Source: Gambelia wislizenii
Taxonomy: Eukaryota > Chordata > Lepidosauria > Squamata > Crotaphytidae
DNA length: 64,000 nt
Assembly: GCA_030847615.1 (NCBI GenBank)
Contig: JAUMIR010000001.1
Coordinates: 380,662,687-380,726,686, forward strand
Direction: 5' to 3'
The translations under genes were made by a program, and so were the position numbers. Of this stretch, positions 45,737 to 58,574 are shown one piece after another. The notes under the pieces were generated by a model, which saw only the letters and a list, made by a program, of their open reading frames with translations, did not search any database and was not told where the DNA came from. Positions within the stretch are counted from its first letter, which is position 1, and every line of letters starts with the position of its first letter.

Positions 45737-47560
45737 CACTATCCACACATTTAGGTTAAAGGTATATCCCTGGTTCAGAAAAAGGAGCTAAGGGAATCTT
45801 ATAGGAATTTAGGTGGGAGGAACAGAGAGTAAAGAGGCGGCCAGGCTGAACCCTGAGGTAAAGTGGGGCTGGCGCCTTGAGGTTTGCCCTCAACCACCTT
45901 GGTATGATGTGTGGATGGGATCTGAATGGCCCTTGCATCACAAAAATGGTGGCAGCAATGGGATATGAAACACCCATGAGTCACATGACATGTAAAAAAC
46001 CATTCAACTCTGAGCGAAGTACAGACTGACTGATTGACTGGCAGAAAATAAATTTGATAAGAAAGCTTACACATTAATCTAGCCACCTGCCCATCACTTA
46101 TTTAACTGTGATTTCTGAATGCCTTCACAGCAATAGGCCTAGAAACTCCTGCCTTAGTCCGATCTCAGACTAGTTTTGTGACATGCAAAATTATTGCTTG
46201 GCTGCATTCCACCAGCCAACCATGTCAAATCCAGACTAGTCTGGAGTACTCCCTTCGACTTCTGTGGGGGTCCCAGTGAGAGATTAACAGCTCTGAAGTT
46301 AAGTGCTTTGTGTGTGAATCACATCCTAGGGTTGAATCAGCTTATTCCATGGATATCCAGCCTTTTAGTAATGCTTGATTTGTTCCACATGCTTACCCAT
46401 ATTGTAGCCAGGCACTCTGTTGTGATGTAGCAGCATTTGTAAACTGTATGGTGCCAAGGCCCAATGAAGTAATCAAGAATGGAACTGGCTGCCTTGAAAG
46501 TGTGAGGGAAAGGGCTTTGCCAGTCATTTAAGTGGCGGAGATGTGGGTGGTTGTTTTTTTGGACAAGTTATCTGATCTCTAGTATCAAGACTTAAAAAGC
46601 CACCATAGTTGCAAACTCCCAGGAGTGCCTCCCTTAGAGTTTAAGCTCTGTCTTTAATAGGTTGAAAAGTCAATCTGGTAAATCTGTCCAAATATGTTGC
46701 CTAAATTTGCCATTTCATGTGTTTGTGTGTTTTATAACAAATTACTTTAAAATGGTGCACATTTTACAACCAAACAGCATAGCTAATCGCAGATGTGGTT
46801 TCCATTGGGAAATTGTTTATAGTTCTGGAAAGAAAAACACTTTCTCCTTTAACAAATATGACCATAACATTCCCTGAGATATAAAAAGCACATGAAAAAA
46901 ATATTGCTTTTGCAATAAGCTAGTGCTATCTGTATTTTTCTTAACATGTACAGTTGACCATTCTGCAGCTTTTTAAATATTTATGTGCACAGTGCATTCA
47001 TTCATGAAAAGCAACAGCTTATCATTACTCTGCTGTCCCTGAAGCTTTATACAATATGATGAAAACTTTGTATTTCCTAGTACAATTTCCTATTTTTTAA
47101 AATCTACATAAGTGTGCACTGGGAGTCAATTTATTATCTGAATTGCTTCAGTAGCTTTCAGTAGCTGAAAGTTTCCATGCTGATAAGCAGCCATTTGAAC
47201 CCTTGGCATCTGCACATCACAAAACCAGAACTATTGAAAACCATTTGTCATAAGGTGCTACAGGTCTCTTTATGAGTTTGGTAACTATAGACTCAACCCA
47301 GCTCTAGAAAAATTGATTTTTGCAGTGGAAGATAATGGGGTCATTCTATTCTGAGAAGAGAAAAATTAATAACTAGTTAAATGAAGCCTATAGAGACCAA
47401 TACGTAACATTAATTAATGCATGATTAATTAACATATGACCATTGTATGATTCATTAATTATGCAAAAATATCGGTTAGTTGTACCTTAGTTAATGTTAA
47501 ACATTGTTCTCTCTAGGTTTCATTTAACTAGTCAGTCACATTAAAAAACAACAACCCATA
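45737..47560. other. No recognisable feature
   Basis: No gene-like frame; AT-rich. Confidence 0.4.
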
Positions 47561-47678
47561 TAATCATAGAATTGGAAGTTTTGGAAGAATTAGAAGGGCC
47601 ATCCAGTCCAACCCCCTGCCATGTAGGAATACACAATCAAAGCATTCTTGACAGATGACCACACAGCCTTTGTTTATA
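47561..47678 (-). mobile_element. CR1 3'-end fragment
   Basis: TAATCATAGAATTGGAAG, GGGCCATCCAGTCCAACCCC and GGAATACACAATCAAAGCAT follow the CR1 3' end in antisense. Confidence 0.88.
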
Positions 47679-48369
47679 ATGAATAATATCATTCATTATT
47701 TTACATTATGAAAGGGCAATAGGAAACTATAGGATTATTTATTTTAATGATTCTAGGAAAACTTATGACATAAAACAAAGAATATAGTTCAATACCTTGA
47801 AACTATTTAGAAAGGTTTTAAATCCTCTTAACTTTGGTAAGGACTTGACTGACATACCTTGCATTATTAGTTAGAAGAAAAAATATAATGCAATGTTGAA
47901 GCCATTCATCACTGAACAGTGGTAACATGATATTCTAGGTCTCAGAGCATCATTCTACCACTGCTGAGTTGTGGATGGCTTCAGCATGTCATTGTATTCT
48001 TTCTTCTTAAAAGTAACTTTTCAAAGCTATGCCTGCAGAGTTTTGGGTTTTTGGTTCCTGCCTCAAAGTGCAATCACAGGTCTTGTGTCTGTAAATTCCA
48101 AGCAGCAACTGACTCCCAAGAACATCTACCATATTCAAGGCTCTACCACAGAGGCTGACAACTGTGGAGGAGAAGAGGGGACCAATTTTCATCCCTGCAC
48201 CCACCCAGCAGTCTGCACCAGTATGCCCAGCATGACTAGAGGTGATATCATGTCACTTCCAATTTTGATTTTGACTGATTTTTGCATTTTTCTTTCTGTT
48301 TTGGGGCATGGTTGGTGAAATCACTGCATTTTGTAATTGTTTCTAGCCATGTGGGGCTTACATGGGGGC

Positions 48370-48405
<36 letters not shown>

Positions 48406-49294
48406 TACACACATATATTAAATGGGGGGGCATCTAGTGGCTTGGGGGACCTTCAAGGGCCTTGTTTTGCTTACTTCTGCAATACCACCCTTTGGTCATC
48501 TCAGTCATTGCCTGTGACAAGGGATGGATGTAAAGAATATTTACGTTTCTTCTTTCCAATGAAAAAGTTGGTTTAACACATCAGAACACCCTGCTGAAAA
48601 AATTGGCAACCAACATGAGCTTTTGGGAGGGTTTTTATATATTTTTTTTTGTTTTGCCCTTCTGCATGATCCAAAAGGCTAGTGCTTATTCCTGTTAGGT
48701 GGAGTAACAGCAGAAAATGTATGGTTGTGTGCAAAAAGACCTTTACCATGTACTTGTAAAAAAATCAGGAACAGCAAAAAAGCTACATTTTGCATACAAG
48801 TTTTATAATGTTTTACACAAAACACAAAAAAGTCATAAAGATTTTCTTGAGCAAAAACACTCGTTTGTTCAAATACCTTTTTTGTGCAAAACCCACACAT
48901 TCTTGCAAATTTTCTTATAAACATTTCCCCCTATCATAATTACAACTTGCAGAGAGAAAACTTTTTTTGTGGGGAAGGGGGATTCACACATACAAGAATG
49001 ACATAAATGAAAATTTAGTTTCCTGCTTGTTACTCCTACTCTGTGCTCAATGATTAATGTTCAGCATGAATCATTTTTCTTGCTTGTTTTTCTGGGACTG
49101 ATTTATTTAATCTCAAACATCCTGTATTGAATTACTAACTGCTATGCCTGCCATTTCCTTTAATCTCCCTCTTCCAGACTTATCTCTTGGCCACCAAAAT
49201 TGGCTTGGTCCCTTTTCTGCCCTACTTTTTGTTTTTGTCCTGCTACTCTTTGGAGTTAAAGATCTCCATCTTCAGTATCCTCTTTTTCTACTTA
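47679..49294. other. No gene; (TA)n(CA)n at 48371-48415
   Basis: Compound microsatellite in the middle. The rest is AT-rich without repeats I can name. Confidence 0.45.
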
Positions 49295-49838
49295 CATACC
49301 CCCCAACTGTCTTGATTTGGCAGGAACAGTCTCCATTAATCCTCTGCTATCCCACGTTTTCAGCTGACTTTAAAATGGCCCAGTTTCTCTCTCCTTCTCC
49401 CACTTTTCCCTTTTGTCCTCAGCTTACTTCTGTTGCTGCAAACTGAGTTCATAGTGCAAAAGTAGTTTGCACTTAATTAACTTAGCAGTGGGGGGGGGAG
49501 AGGAGAAGATGGGGCAGAATCTTATCCTTCCCAGCAATAATAATAATAATAATAATAATGTATATCCCACCCCTCTACAAAATGCAATTGGGGCAGCTTA
49601 CAACATTTAAAAATATACATTTAAGACCCTCCATCCCAACCCCCCTTAAAATACAATTAAATAATCTAAAATATTAAAACATACTTAATAAATACTAAAA
49701 ATAAGAATGAACAATGTGGCTGCAGCTTCTCCCAGTTGTGTGTTCTTTTTTCAGTAATTACTTTTGCTATCTTGACCACACTGATATTGCTTGAACACAC
49801 GTGTCCTAGTTTTTATCTGTGAAATATTGGAGCGTATG
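49295..49838. mobile_element. DNA transposon, family E, copy 1, with an L2 tail inserted
   Basis: Ends CATACCCCCCAACTGTC and GAAATATTGGAGCGTATG are inverted. A 6-bp duplication TACTTA lies at 49289-49294 and 49839-49844. The L2 piece at 49536-49704 interrupts it; the second copy (55430-56706) lacks the L2. Confidence 0.82.
49536..49704 (-). mobile_element. L2-like LINE 3' end nested in family E
   Basis: (AAT)n, then TATATCCCACCCCTCTACAA and GGGGCAGCTTACAACATTTA, the antisense L2 tail. Confidence 0.85.
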
Positions 49839-49865
49839 TACTTAAAGCTCTCCATGGCTTAACTG

Positions 49866-50076
49866 CACACTACACTGTTATAGTACTATTATTCCACTTT
49901 AACTGTGATGGCTGCCTCCTGTGAAATTCTGGGGTTTGTAGTTTAGAGCTCTCTGGCTGAGAAAGCTAAATGCCCCTCCCTAAACTGCAAATCCTAGGAT
50001 TCCACAGGGGGCAGCCATAGCAATTAAAGTGGAATAATAGCGTTATAACCATGTAGTATGATAATCTCCCTACTAG
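49866..50076. mobile_element. Palindromic MITE, family A, copy 3
   Basis: CACTACACTGTTATAGTACT and the inverted GTTATAACCATGTAGT; inner TATTATTCCACTTTAACTG / CAATTAAAGTGGAATAATA perfect over most of the arm. Confidence 0.8.
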
Positions 50077-51001
50077 GCACTCTTGCCTACTTGGGTCACA
50101 TGGACAGCAAACAAAGCGACAGAATAATTCGAAGGTTAAACTCTAAAGCTGTACTATGCTGAATTGAAAGTGTGGCGTTATAAGTCTTAAAAATGCAGTT
50201 TATTAAAATAAATAGAGAAAGAAAGTTTGGGAAGGTTCACAGCCTGAAAATCTGTAAAGTCACTGGCTGCCATTGTAGAGGGATTAATGATCTGTATAAG
50301 GGAGTTCCTGAGTTCCTAGATTTATAGATTTTCAACCTGAACTACTTCTTCATATTGCTTTCCATGTGCATGAACCTTTTCTCATGAGGCAGTAAATACA
50401 CTCCCCCCAAATCATCTGACATGGAAGAGCACTGCTGTTAATTGCAGTTCAGTTCAATTTATGGTGACCTTCTGGATGAGAGACCTTCAAATACCTCAGC
50501 CCTGCTGAGGTCTGGCAAATTCAGGCCATTGCTTCCTTGACTGAATCTATCCACCTTACAGAAGAGCATAGATACAGATAAATGCTTGAGTTGCACCTTT
50601 CAGATCCATGGGGCAGAAACCAAAGAAAAAGGTTGTAAGAGGCAGGCATTGCTCAATAATGCTGAGCAGAAGATATAACTCTGCACTATTAGATAGTGAG
50701 ACAAGTGAGTCCTGCAACAAAATGTTGCAACATGAAGTTTTTCTTTCCAAGGTCCAAGCTAACTAACTACCCATGCCTTCTTCCAGAGAACATCATTCCA
50801 TCCTCCTCCTCTTCTACTTTGTTCATCCCTTCCCAGATAGGCAGCATTCTGTGGCCATGGAGTATGCTTGGTTTTCATTGAGCTGTTGGGGGAGGAGTTT
50901 TCCCCTCTATTTTTTTAAAATAACATTTCTATAAACCTTGTGGTTGCCCCAAGGCAACTGCCCAAAGCCTCTTGTGCACAAATGGTGCTATTTGTACTAT
51001 A
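50077..51001. other. Mostly unassigned; one retroposon scrap
   Basis: About 50430-50560 (TATGGTGACCTTCTGGATGA, CCATTGCTTCCTTGACTGA) is a widespread squamate repeat I cannot classify. Confidence 0.4.
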
Positions 51002-51224
51002 CAGTGGACACTCCTGATCCTCAGGCTCCAGATCTGCAATTTCAGGTGACTGTGGATTGTCATGTCCTATACTTAAAATTGTGGCAACGTGAAAACAGAC
51101 ACACTGAAGCATCTGTATGCATGTCACTGCCATTTAATAATATAGGATGCAATCATTCACATCCTTTGTCATCCATGGGGGGAGGGGGTGGAACTGAACC
51201 CCCACAGACCTGGAGGGCCCACTG
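51002..51224. mobile_element. Tigger/pogo-like MITE
   Basis: CAGTGGACACTCCTGATCC and CTGGAGGGCCCACTG are inverted ends; TA at 51000-51001 and 51225-51226. Confidence 0.75.
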
Positions 51225-51226
51225 TA

Positions 51227-52430
51227 TAAGGATTCAATTCAGATACCAGTATTAGTGTATAGGTCCTTTGGTCCTACTCCCATTCATGTAGTCTCCTTCA
51301 GGCATAAGCATCATGAGAAGTGGTTCCCAAGTCACTGTGCACAGTTGTGAATGGATCCTTAGACAGAACATGCTTCTCATTTGTCCACCTCTACGTTTCC
51401 ATTTGATATTTTGCCTTTTGTTTTCTGTAGATTGAAACTCTTTGGACACTGAAACATATTGCCAGCAGAATAAGGCATTTATAGCCCTGCATATTGCAGT
51501 TTATGATATTAGACACAGTAATGAACACTACCTGAGGAGATGATACTACCAGAGGAACTGGAACCAGCATTTGCTGCATAACCTTATTCCTTCAATCTTT
51601 TTTTCTCTTGGGTGATCCACTTCTGTGACAAAGGGCTACTTCAGGATGAGCATTTTCTTTCTTTTTTTGATATTCAAAGAATTAATCACTAAAGAGTTTC
51701 ATCTATAAAGTTATACTATATAAAGTTTACATGAAGCAATTCACATAGTGAATTGGTTAAATAAAGTTTGGGTAAGTGAAGTGCTCCATATGGCAGTTTC
51801 AAGCAATTTAGAATCAAGAAATATCCCCTGCACATACACATTTTATCACAAGGACTACAGAAATAATGCTTTCCAAAGGAATAGTCTGATGAATTTTCTC
51901 TCCCATATGTGATTCATGTGAGAAATATTTCTAAGAATCATCTGAAGATCATTCCTAGATTTTTCCTTTTAATATGTGGTGGCTGTCCATCAAAGCATTC
52001 TCTTCAACTGTGTGTTATTCATGACTAGCCTTTAAAAAGTAAAGGCATACTCAGGGTTTTGTATTTGCCTAAAGTCGAAACTATACATTAGCATATATTA
52101 AGAAAAATATAGGTTTTCTTCTCAGTTTAGCATCTTTCTGCCAGTATGGTCAGACAGTAGTATCTGACTAAATAAGTTTCTTTTCTAGAGAAGATTTATA
52201 CCAAGGAGGGCAACTGCCAAGGCTGGGGTGGGGGGAAACATAGGATTTCCATAGAACCTTGGAAAGTTTTAAAAGTTTTTTTTAAAAGAGTAACTTGAAG
52301 TCACCTTCTGGTTGAAAAAGGTCTCCCTTGTATTTAAAAGAGTCCACCCCCCCAAAAAAACCCATAGAGAAATTACCGTCATGCTTCCCAAGGGTAATGC
52401 AGAGCATTTTTAGTCTTTAAAAAATCAAAT
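51227..52430. other. No recognisable feature
   Basis: AT-rich DNA with no named repeat. Confidence 0.4.
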
Positions 52431-52900
52431 TGGGGGATAAGCAAGCTAAAGATAAGGTTAAAAACAGTTTCAAAACCAACACATAACAAAATATAAACAA
52501 CACTCCCATTAAAAACTCTATCTGCTATGTCATTAAAAACCAAAAGTCCTTAAATAAAAAGGTATTTACCCACTAGTAGAAAGACAGCAGGGAAGAGGTC
52601 CAACCAGGCCTCTTGAGGAAGAGAGTTCCACGGCATTGGATCAGCCATGGAGAAGTCTTTCTCTCGTGTCCTTATGGTGTGCCTGTGATGGTGGTGGGAT
52701 CGAGAGAAAGCCTTCCTCTGCAGATACTGGGCAGGCTCATATAAGGAGATCCATTTTTCCATCATATGAGTATCAATGCATATATACCGTTGAATGTGGA
52801 GACATGCCATGCTTATTGCACAAGCTTATACAGAACCTTCTACAGACTGATGTGAACAGGGTAAGATACCTGATCCCCCTGTGAATTTCAAGGCTGCTGG
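52431..52900 (-). mobile_element. Diverged L2-type LINE 3' UTR
   Basis: Antisense blocks AAACCAAAAGTCCTTAAATA, GAGAGTTCCACGGCATTGGA and GTGCCTGTGATGGTGGTGGG follow the layout of L2 3' UTRs. Confidence 0.65.
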
Positions 52901-53198
52901 ACATTCTCTGGACTCTCATTCCTTACACCAGGTTCTGGTACAGCTTGTGTAATTGATCAATATGCATACTCAGAGCCTGTCTCTGTATCCAGATTGTAGA
53001 TTCCATGCTTGACACCATTTATCAAAGCATTTCTAAGTATTGGTTGTATGTCCAAATGGATATCCAGTTCTGGCTTTTGGACACTCTGTGAAGACAAATG
53101 GACACATATAATTTTATCACCATGATTCCCATTCCTGTTTCAATGCTTTCTTCAAGTTGCTGCAAACCAATAGTACAAATAATACCCAAATATATATT

Positions 53199-53712
53199 GG
53201 GCTCATCTACACAGGCCAGAATACACTGCTCCTTGCTGGCATATTCTGCCCACGGATCTGGCCTGTTGCTTCCCCCTTACCTGCACAAAATGGGATGGAG
53301 TCCAGACCGGCATGCTGGCTGGTCTTTGCAGCCACCACCGCTGCTTCCTACATCACTCTCTCCATAACCAGGAAGGCAGGCTGCAGCACATGAACAAAGC
53401 CCCCTGCATGTGACCTTCCAGGCTACAGAGGAGCAAGGCAGACAGAAGCGGCAGAGGTGGGACAGCTTTGCAGTGTGGGCCCTGTGGTCACGTGGGGCCT
53501 GATCCATTTTATTTTGGCTGGAGTAGATTTTACCAGAATTTTTTTTTTTAATGGTGTAATGGGCCTTACCTACCTTTCCCCCTGTCTTAGCCTTGTGTTT
53601 GCACCGGGGATTTGCCTAGAGACAAAGCAGGGCAAAAGCCCTGTGTCATCTGGATTGCAGGGCTCCAAGACAGGGGCAAGATGGGGTGAATTGCATGTCT
53701 GGATATGCCCAT
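53199..53712. mobile_element. hAT-like non-autonomous element, family C, copy 2
   Basis: GGGCTCATCTACACAGGCC at the left, TGTCTGGATATGCCCA at the right (weak inverted match). Shares GCCCCCTGCATGTGAC and GGATTGCAGGGCTCC with 20838-21360. Confidence 0.65.
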
Positions 53713-53823
53713 CTTTTGCAATCCTGGAGCAGTTATGTTTTAACCAATTCTTCTAAACTTTTATAAGAGTTCTAGGCATTTTTGTTCTTTTAGTTCAACT
53801 ATTTTTTGGTAGTGAGCAAGATA

Positions 53824-54057
53824 CAGTTGTCCCTCCATATTCATGGATTTGGTATCCATGGATTTAAGTATTCACAGCTTGAAAATATTCTTAAAAAAAT
53901 AATAATCCACAAAGCAAATCTTGATTTTGTCATCTTATATAAGGGACACCATTTTGCTATGCCATTGCATATAATGGGACTTGAGTATTCACGGATTTTG
54001 GTACCCAAGGGGGGGGGGTCCTGGAATCAACCCCCAGTGAATATGAAGGAACAACTG
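53824..54057. mobile_element. Tigger/pogo-like MITE, left of a TA-sharing pair
   Basis: CAGTTGTCCCTCCATATTCA and its near complement TGAATATGAAGGAACAACTG. TA at 53822-53823 and 54058-54059. Confidence 0.88.
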
Positions 54058-54059
54058 TA

Positions 54060-54314
54060 CAATAGGACCCACATATCCACTGGGGATTGGTTCTGGTGTG
54101 TGTGTGTGGATACTGAAACATGTGGATAATACTAAACACCATTGAAAACAATGGGACTTCCAGTTTAAAATACTATAGAGTTGCCTTGGAGGGCCTAGAA
54201 AATGGCTAGTGAGGACACATTTTCTAGGAAGACTCTATGGTAGGTGTGCTGTTTTGTGTCCCATGGATAATTGAATCAGTGGATAATGAATCAGTGGATA
54301 CAGGGATCCTACTG
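54060..54314. mobile_element. Tigger/pogo-like MITE, right of a TA-sharing pair
   Basis: CAATAGGACCCACATATCC and GGATACAGGGATCCTACTG. It starts directly after the TA that closes the previous element and ends at TA 54315-54316. A (GT)n lies at 54097-54108. Confidence 0.86.
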
Positions 54315-54803
54315 TAATTAAAATTGCTAAGATACTGGTGTTTCTATATATATTTGCAGCTCTGTATTGGCTTCCTCCTTTAAAAAAAATAATGAATTTT
54401 GAATTAAAATTCAAACTGCACATTCTAGGGGCTGTGTAAAGCTGACTTTTTTTTTTAAAATGCTGCTTTAGGCCAAGGAAATCACTTCCAGTTTGGGGGG
54501 AAGAAAGCTTTCCTAAGATGTAAACATGGGGGGGGGCATGGCCAAATTACCCCCTGCCCCCCTACCTATGGCTTACAGAGTATCCTTAGGCCAGTCACTA
54601 TCTCTCAAGTAAACATGCTTTAGATACTTTAGAGCAGTGTTTCCCAGGCTATTTGATGGGTGGTGGTGGTTCAGGATTTTTCTTCCAGTTTGTCAGGGAC
54701 TGGTACCATATTTGTGCACATTGGCTACAACTGTTTCTTTCTTTCCTGGAAACTTTGTAGATCAACAGCTGATGATTCATGGACCCTCAGTGATCCAGGC
54801 ACT

Positions 54804-55016
54804 GAAGACCCACTCACACTACACAATACATTCCTACATTCCAATGTAACTGCCATAGCAACATCCTATGGAATCCTGGGGCTTGCACTTTGGTCAGGCA
54901 TTAGAACTTCCTGGCTGAGAATGTTCAATAGTCCTTCCTAAACTCCATATCCCAGGATTCCACAGGGCTGAACCATGGCAATTAAAGTACTATAATTGTA
55001 TAGAGTGAGTGGGCCC
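54804..55016. mobile_element. Palindromic MITE, family A, copy 4
   Basis: GACCCACTCACACTACACAA and TTGTATAGAGTGAGTGGGC are inverted; inner CCTATGGAATCCTGGG / CCCAGGATTCCACAGG. Confidence 0.8.
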
Positions 55017-55429
55017 CAGCACTTTGAACAGCACTGTCTACCTTACTGAATTTTTTTTTTCTGGCGTGGGATGGTGAGTGTTGTTGCTGTACAGATGATA
55101 ACAACAAAAATACATATCTGTAATGTAAAAGAGATTTATCAGCTCATCTTTGCTGAAATGTTTGTGCTACCTTCAATACTAAAAACTTTAATATGACATA
55201 AAATTTTGCCTTGCTTTACCGTAATACTTTAGTTTGTTGCATATTCTTTTTATTCATTCCTGTGCCTTGGTGCTGTTATTTTCTCTGCACTGTATTCTGG
55301 TGGCTTTTTATAAGAATTTAACTGTATGTTCTCAGCAAGTATTCTGCCCATATTATAACATTTACCTAGGAGAGGGTCAATTTAAATACCAGTGGTGCCC
55401 TGCTATTTCACTCATTAACTGAAAATTAA
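55017..55429. other. No recognisable feature
   Basis: AT-rich, nothing named. Confidence 0.4.
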
Positions 55430-56706
55430 CATACTTGCCAACTGTCCTATTTGGCAGGGACAAATCCCCATTATTCCTCATTCATCCCACTTTTCCAGCT
55501 GCTTTAAAAAATATCCAAGGGGTTGTTTACACCACAAAATAAATCCTCTAAGAATTTGCAAAGAATCCTAATATTTCCCACAACTTTTGGATCAAAGTCA
55601 CCATATTCAGAAGGAGGGGGGCAACCCCCCATAAGTCACGCAGTATCAGCTTTCTCTATTTTCTCTGACTTTTTTTTGATAAAGTTCACAAAAAAGCACA
55701 AAATCGGTTGTGTGAACTACCATTTCGCAAAAGGCTGTGGGAACTACCAGCAATCTTCCTGAAACAGCCACAGCAGAGCTGAGCCGTGATTGGCTGGACT
55801 GACCAAGGAGGGGGTAGACTTGCAAGAGATGTGAGGAGGCTCAAACGAAAAGATCCAGCTAGCAGTCTGGGTAGCCCTGATGTTCCCTCCCTCCCTCTCC
55901 ACCAAAAAGTTTAGGATTGTGGGAGAAGGAAGCAGCAGCAGCAGCCAGTCATGCCTCCTTTCTGGGGGTCACCATTGGTTCAGAGCTGTGCCTGGATGGA
56001 GGGATGGAGGGATGGAGGGAAGGAGGGGTGGTTGGCTGGCTCTGGCAGTGGGTCTCCCCCCCTCTCACTCTCTCCCCCTTGAGCTTTGCCTTCCTCTCCT
56101 CCACCTCCTCTCTCTGCTGTTCTCTGGCTGGAGCTCAGTCGAACGAGCCCTCTTTTGGAGTCTTCTTTCCCCCTCATACTGCCGCCCCTCCTCCCTCCCT
56201 CCCCACCTCCTGCCTGGCCTTTAATGACAGCCAGAGAGCCTGTACTCAGGAGGTCATGCCCCCCCCACCTTTGTCTGTATGAACTGCAAAGCCGAAAACT
56301 CACTGGATCAACCAATTTTGCACTAAATCATGTAAACTATGCAGTGATGGTGCAAAAGGACGTTAAGCTGGAATTTTGCACACTTTATTCTGCCGTGTAA
56401 CCAACCCCCAAGTTTCTCTCTCCTTCACCTACTTCCCTCTTTCATCCCAGCTTAGTTCAATTGCTTTACACTGAGTTCAAAGTGATAAAATAATTTCTGC
56501 TGAATTCACTCAAGGAGAGGGGGAGAAGGAGGAGGGGAAGGATGGAATCTTGCCTTTCCCAGGAGGCAGAGGCAAAAGCAAACTGCTGCAGCCCCTCCCA
56601 GCTTGTGTGTTCTTCCTCATTGACAACGTTTGCCATCATAATTCCACTCTGATTTTTCTTGGGCACATTTCTCCCCATTTTCACCTGTGAAATGTTGGAG
56701 AGTATG
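55430..56706. mobile_element. DNA transposon, family E, copy 2, split by another element
   Basis: Ends CATACTTGCCAACTGTCC and GAAATGTTGGAGAGTATG. Collinear with 49295-49838 on both sides of an 888-bp insertion (TTTCTCTCTCC, then CCTCCCAGCTTGTGTGTTC after the gap). Confidence 0.8.
55520..56407. mobile_element. 888-bp non-autonomous DNA transposon nested in family E
   Basis: Inverted ends GGGTTGTTTACAC and GTGTAACCAACCC. A 5-bp duplication CCAAG lies at 55515-55519 and 56408-56412. The interior is GC-rich (GGATGGAG units at about 55994-56020). Its frames show no transposase. Confidence 0.8.
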
Positions 56707-57945
56707 CGCTAGAAGGCAGTAGCAGGCCTGTTGAGGTGGTACATTTCTTCTCCTATCTTGGCTCCAAGAAGGGCTAGAGGCATACTTTTTTTTTTAAAAA
56801 AATGAAAGCTTAGTATCTAGGCTACCTAATGATCCAAAGAAGTACTAGGGAGAATGCCTTAGAATCTGGATAAAACCCAGCCATCTGGGTAATATGGCAA
56901 CCCAAACAGGGATGGAGTAATGGGATATAGTAATAGTGTACAGAAAAACCAAAAATAGATTGTCATTTTAAATGGTGGTTTGTACTGCAGATCGTGGGAG
57001 AGCTGCTTTGTGTCCCAGAATTCCCCAGTCAGCTCTGAGAGGGACAGTAGTTCATAACTTTCTTTTGTTTCATTGCCACATCTGGTCAAATAGATCTTCC
57101 ATCTTCTTTTATTTGTTTATTTATTTTGCAGAACCTGCTTACTAGAGACAAAAATGCAATGAGTGTACTCACCATGAGCAGTGTTTCAAATTACCTTCAT
57201 CTTTCAGGGTTGAAATCCTTACCATTATTTGTCTTGAGCTAAATTGAAGCATATTTAATTTTCCCTGCAATGAATCTCCAGTCTGATTTCATGTCCTGGG
57301 ATTCATGGCTCTTGGCAACTAAAATCAATTGGAGAGAATGGTAGCAAGTAGCAAAAAAATAGGTATTAATCTTCCGTTGAATAATCATTTTTGACAATAT
57401 GTATGAAACAATGGGAATTAGGTTTGTGGACTACTCACAAACAATTACCATTATGCTCTTTTCTAGGTTACTAAAGTCAGCATGGTGGATTTATTTATGT
57501 AGTTTCTTGAAATACCGGTTGTACTATTTGACATAGTCTGATAAGAAAATTGCTAAATCGAATCTAATTTGGAGGCTAAATCATAAACAAACTTCTCTTC
57601 TCTGCCCTGAGGTTTTTCTACAGCTCAAAATTTCATAGTTATTCATTTTTTTAATGCAAAACATCTGTGCTATAACTGATTGCAGGTGAAAATCACAAAT
57701 GGATGACACATATTGAGTCAAGAGAACAATACCCTTCAATGATCATAGGTTTGTTTGCTTTATTGCTTAGTCAACAAGCAATTTTCATTTGCCTCCCTGG
57801 CAAATTGTAGGTAAGTTACAGTGGGATATAAATGTGAAGTATGAAGTATATAGAAGGACTAAGTCAAATGCAAAATTTTATGGAGACTGTGTTGCCTCAT
57901 TTTCTTTTAAAAATGTAATGTTTATTAAATTTTAGTACCTTTATT
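56707..57945. other. No recognisable feature
   Basis: No gene-like frame or named repeat. Confidence 0.4.
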
Positions 57946-57947
57946 AG

Positions 57948-58574
57948 CATGGATCTGAAACATGGGTCACCTATCGCCACCACCTACGACTCCTCGAGCG
58001 CTTTCATCAGCGCTCTCTACGCACAATCCTAAATATACACTGGACTGACTTATGTGACGAATGTTGCTGTCCTTGAGCAAGCAGAGATCACCAGTATTGA
58101 GGCCATGATATTGAGAACGCAGCTGCGCTGGGCAGGGCACGTTTCTAGGATGGAGGACCATCGCCTCCCAAAAATACTACTCTACGGTGAACTCGCCACG
58201 GGTCAGTGTAAGAGGGGCGCTCCAAAAAAGTGATACAAAGACTCCCTGAAACAACATCTCAGGCTCGGCCAAATTGATCACCAACAGTGGTCCGCCCTGG
58301 CCTTACATCGGGAGGCATGGAGACGTACTATCCACAATGCTGCAGCCTTATTTGAGAACTCACGCCGAACAAGTCTTGAAGAGAAACAACAACGCAGAAA
58401 GGATCACAACTCAAAAACATCACCCAAGGAGACCTTCTGCTGTGCTTTTTGCAACCAGACTTGTTTATCTCGGATTGGCCTTTTTAGTCATCAGCGCGCT
58501 TGCAGAAAGCGCGGGATGAGTCTTTCATGTATCTTCCTTTGCGAAGAAAAGCCAGAGAGAGAGAGAGAGAGAAA
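57948..58574 (+). mobile_element. Non-LTR retrotransposon, clade unassigned, copy 3
   Basis: Sense strand, several stops. [20 protein letters not shown] at the start, FCCAFCNQTCLSRIGLFSHQ at the end, then AAGAAAAGCC and (AG)n at 58554-58573. Same 3' end as copies at 11.65 and 41.80 kb. Confidence 0.9.

Noticed and set aside
55880..56400. Overlapping 104-121 codon frames
   Set aside because: Inside the GC-rich nested transposon at 55520-56407; GGATGGAG and CCTCC repeats create them.
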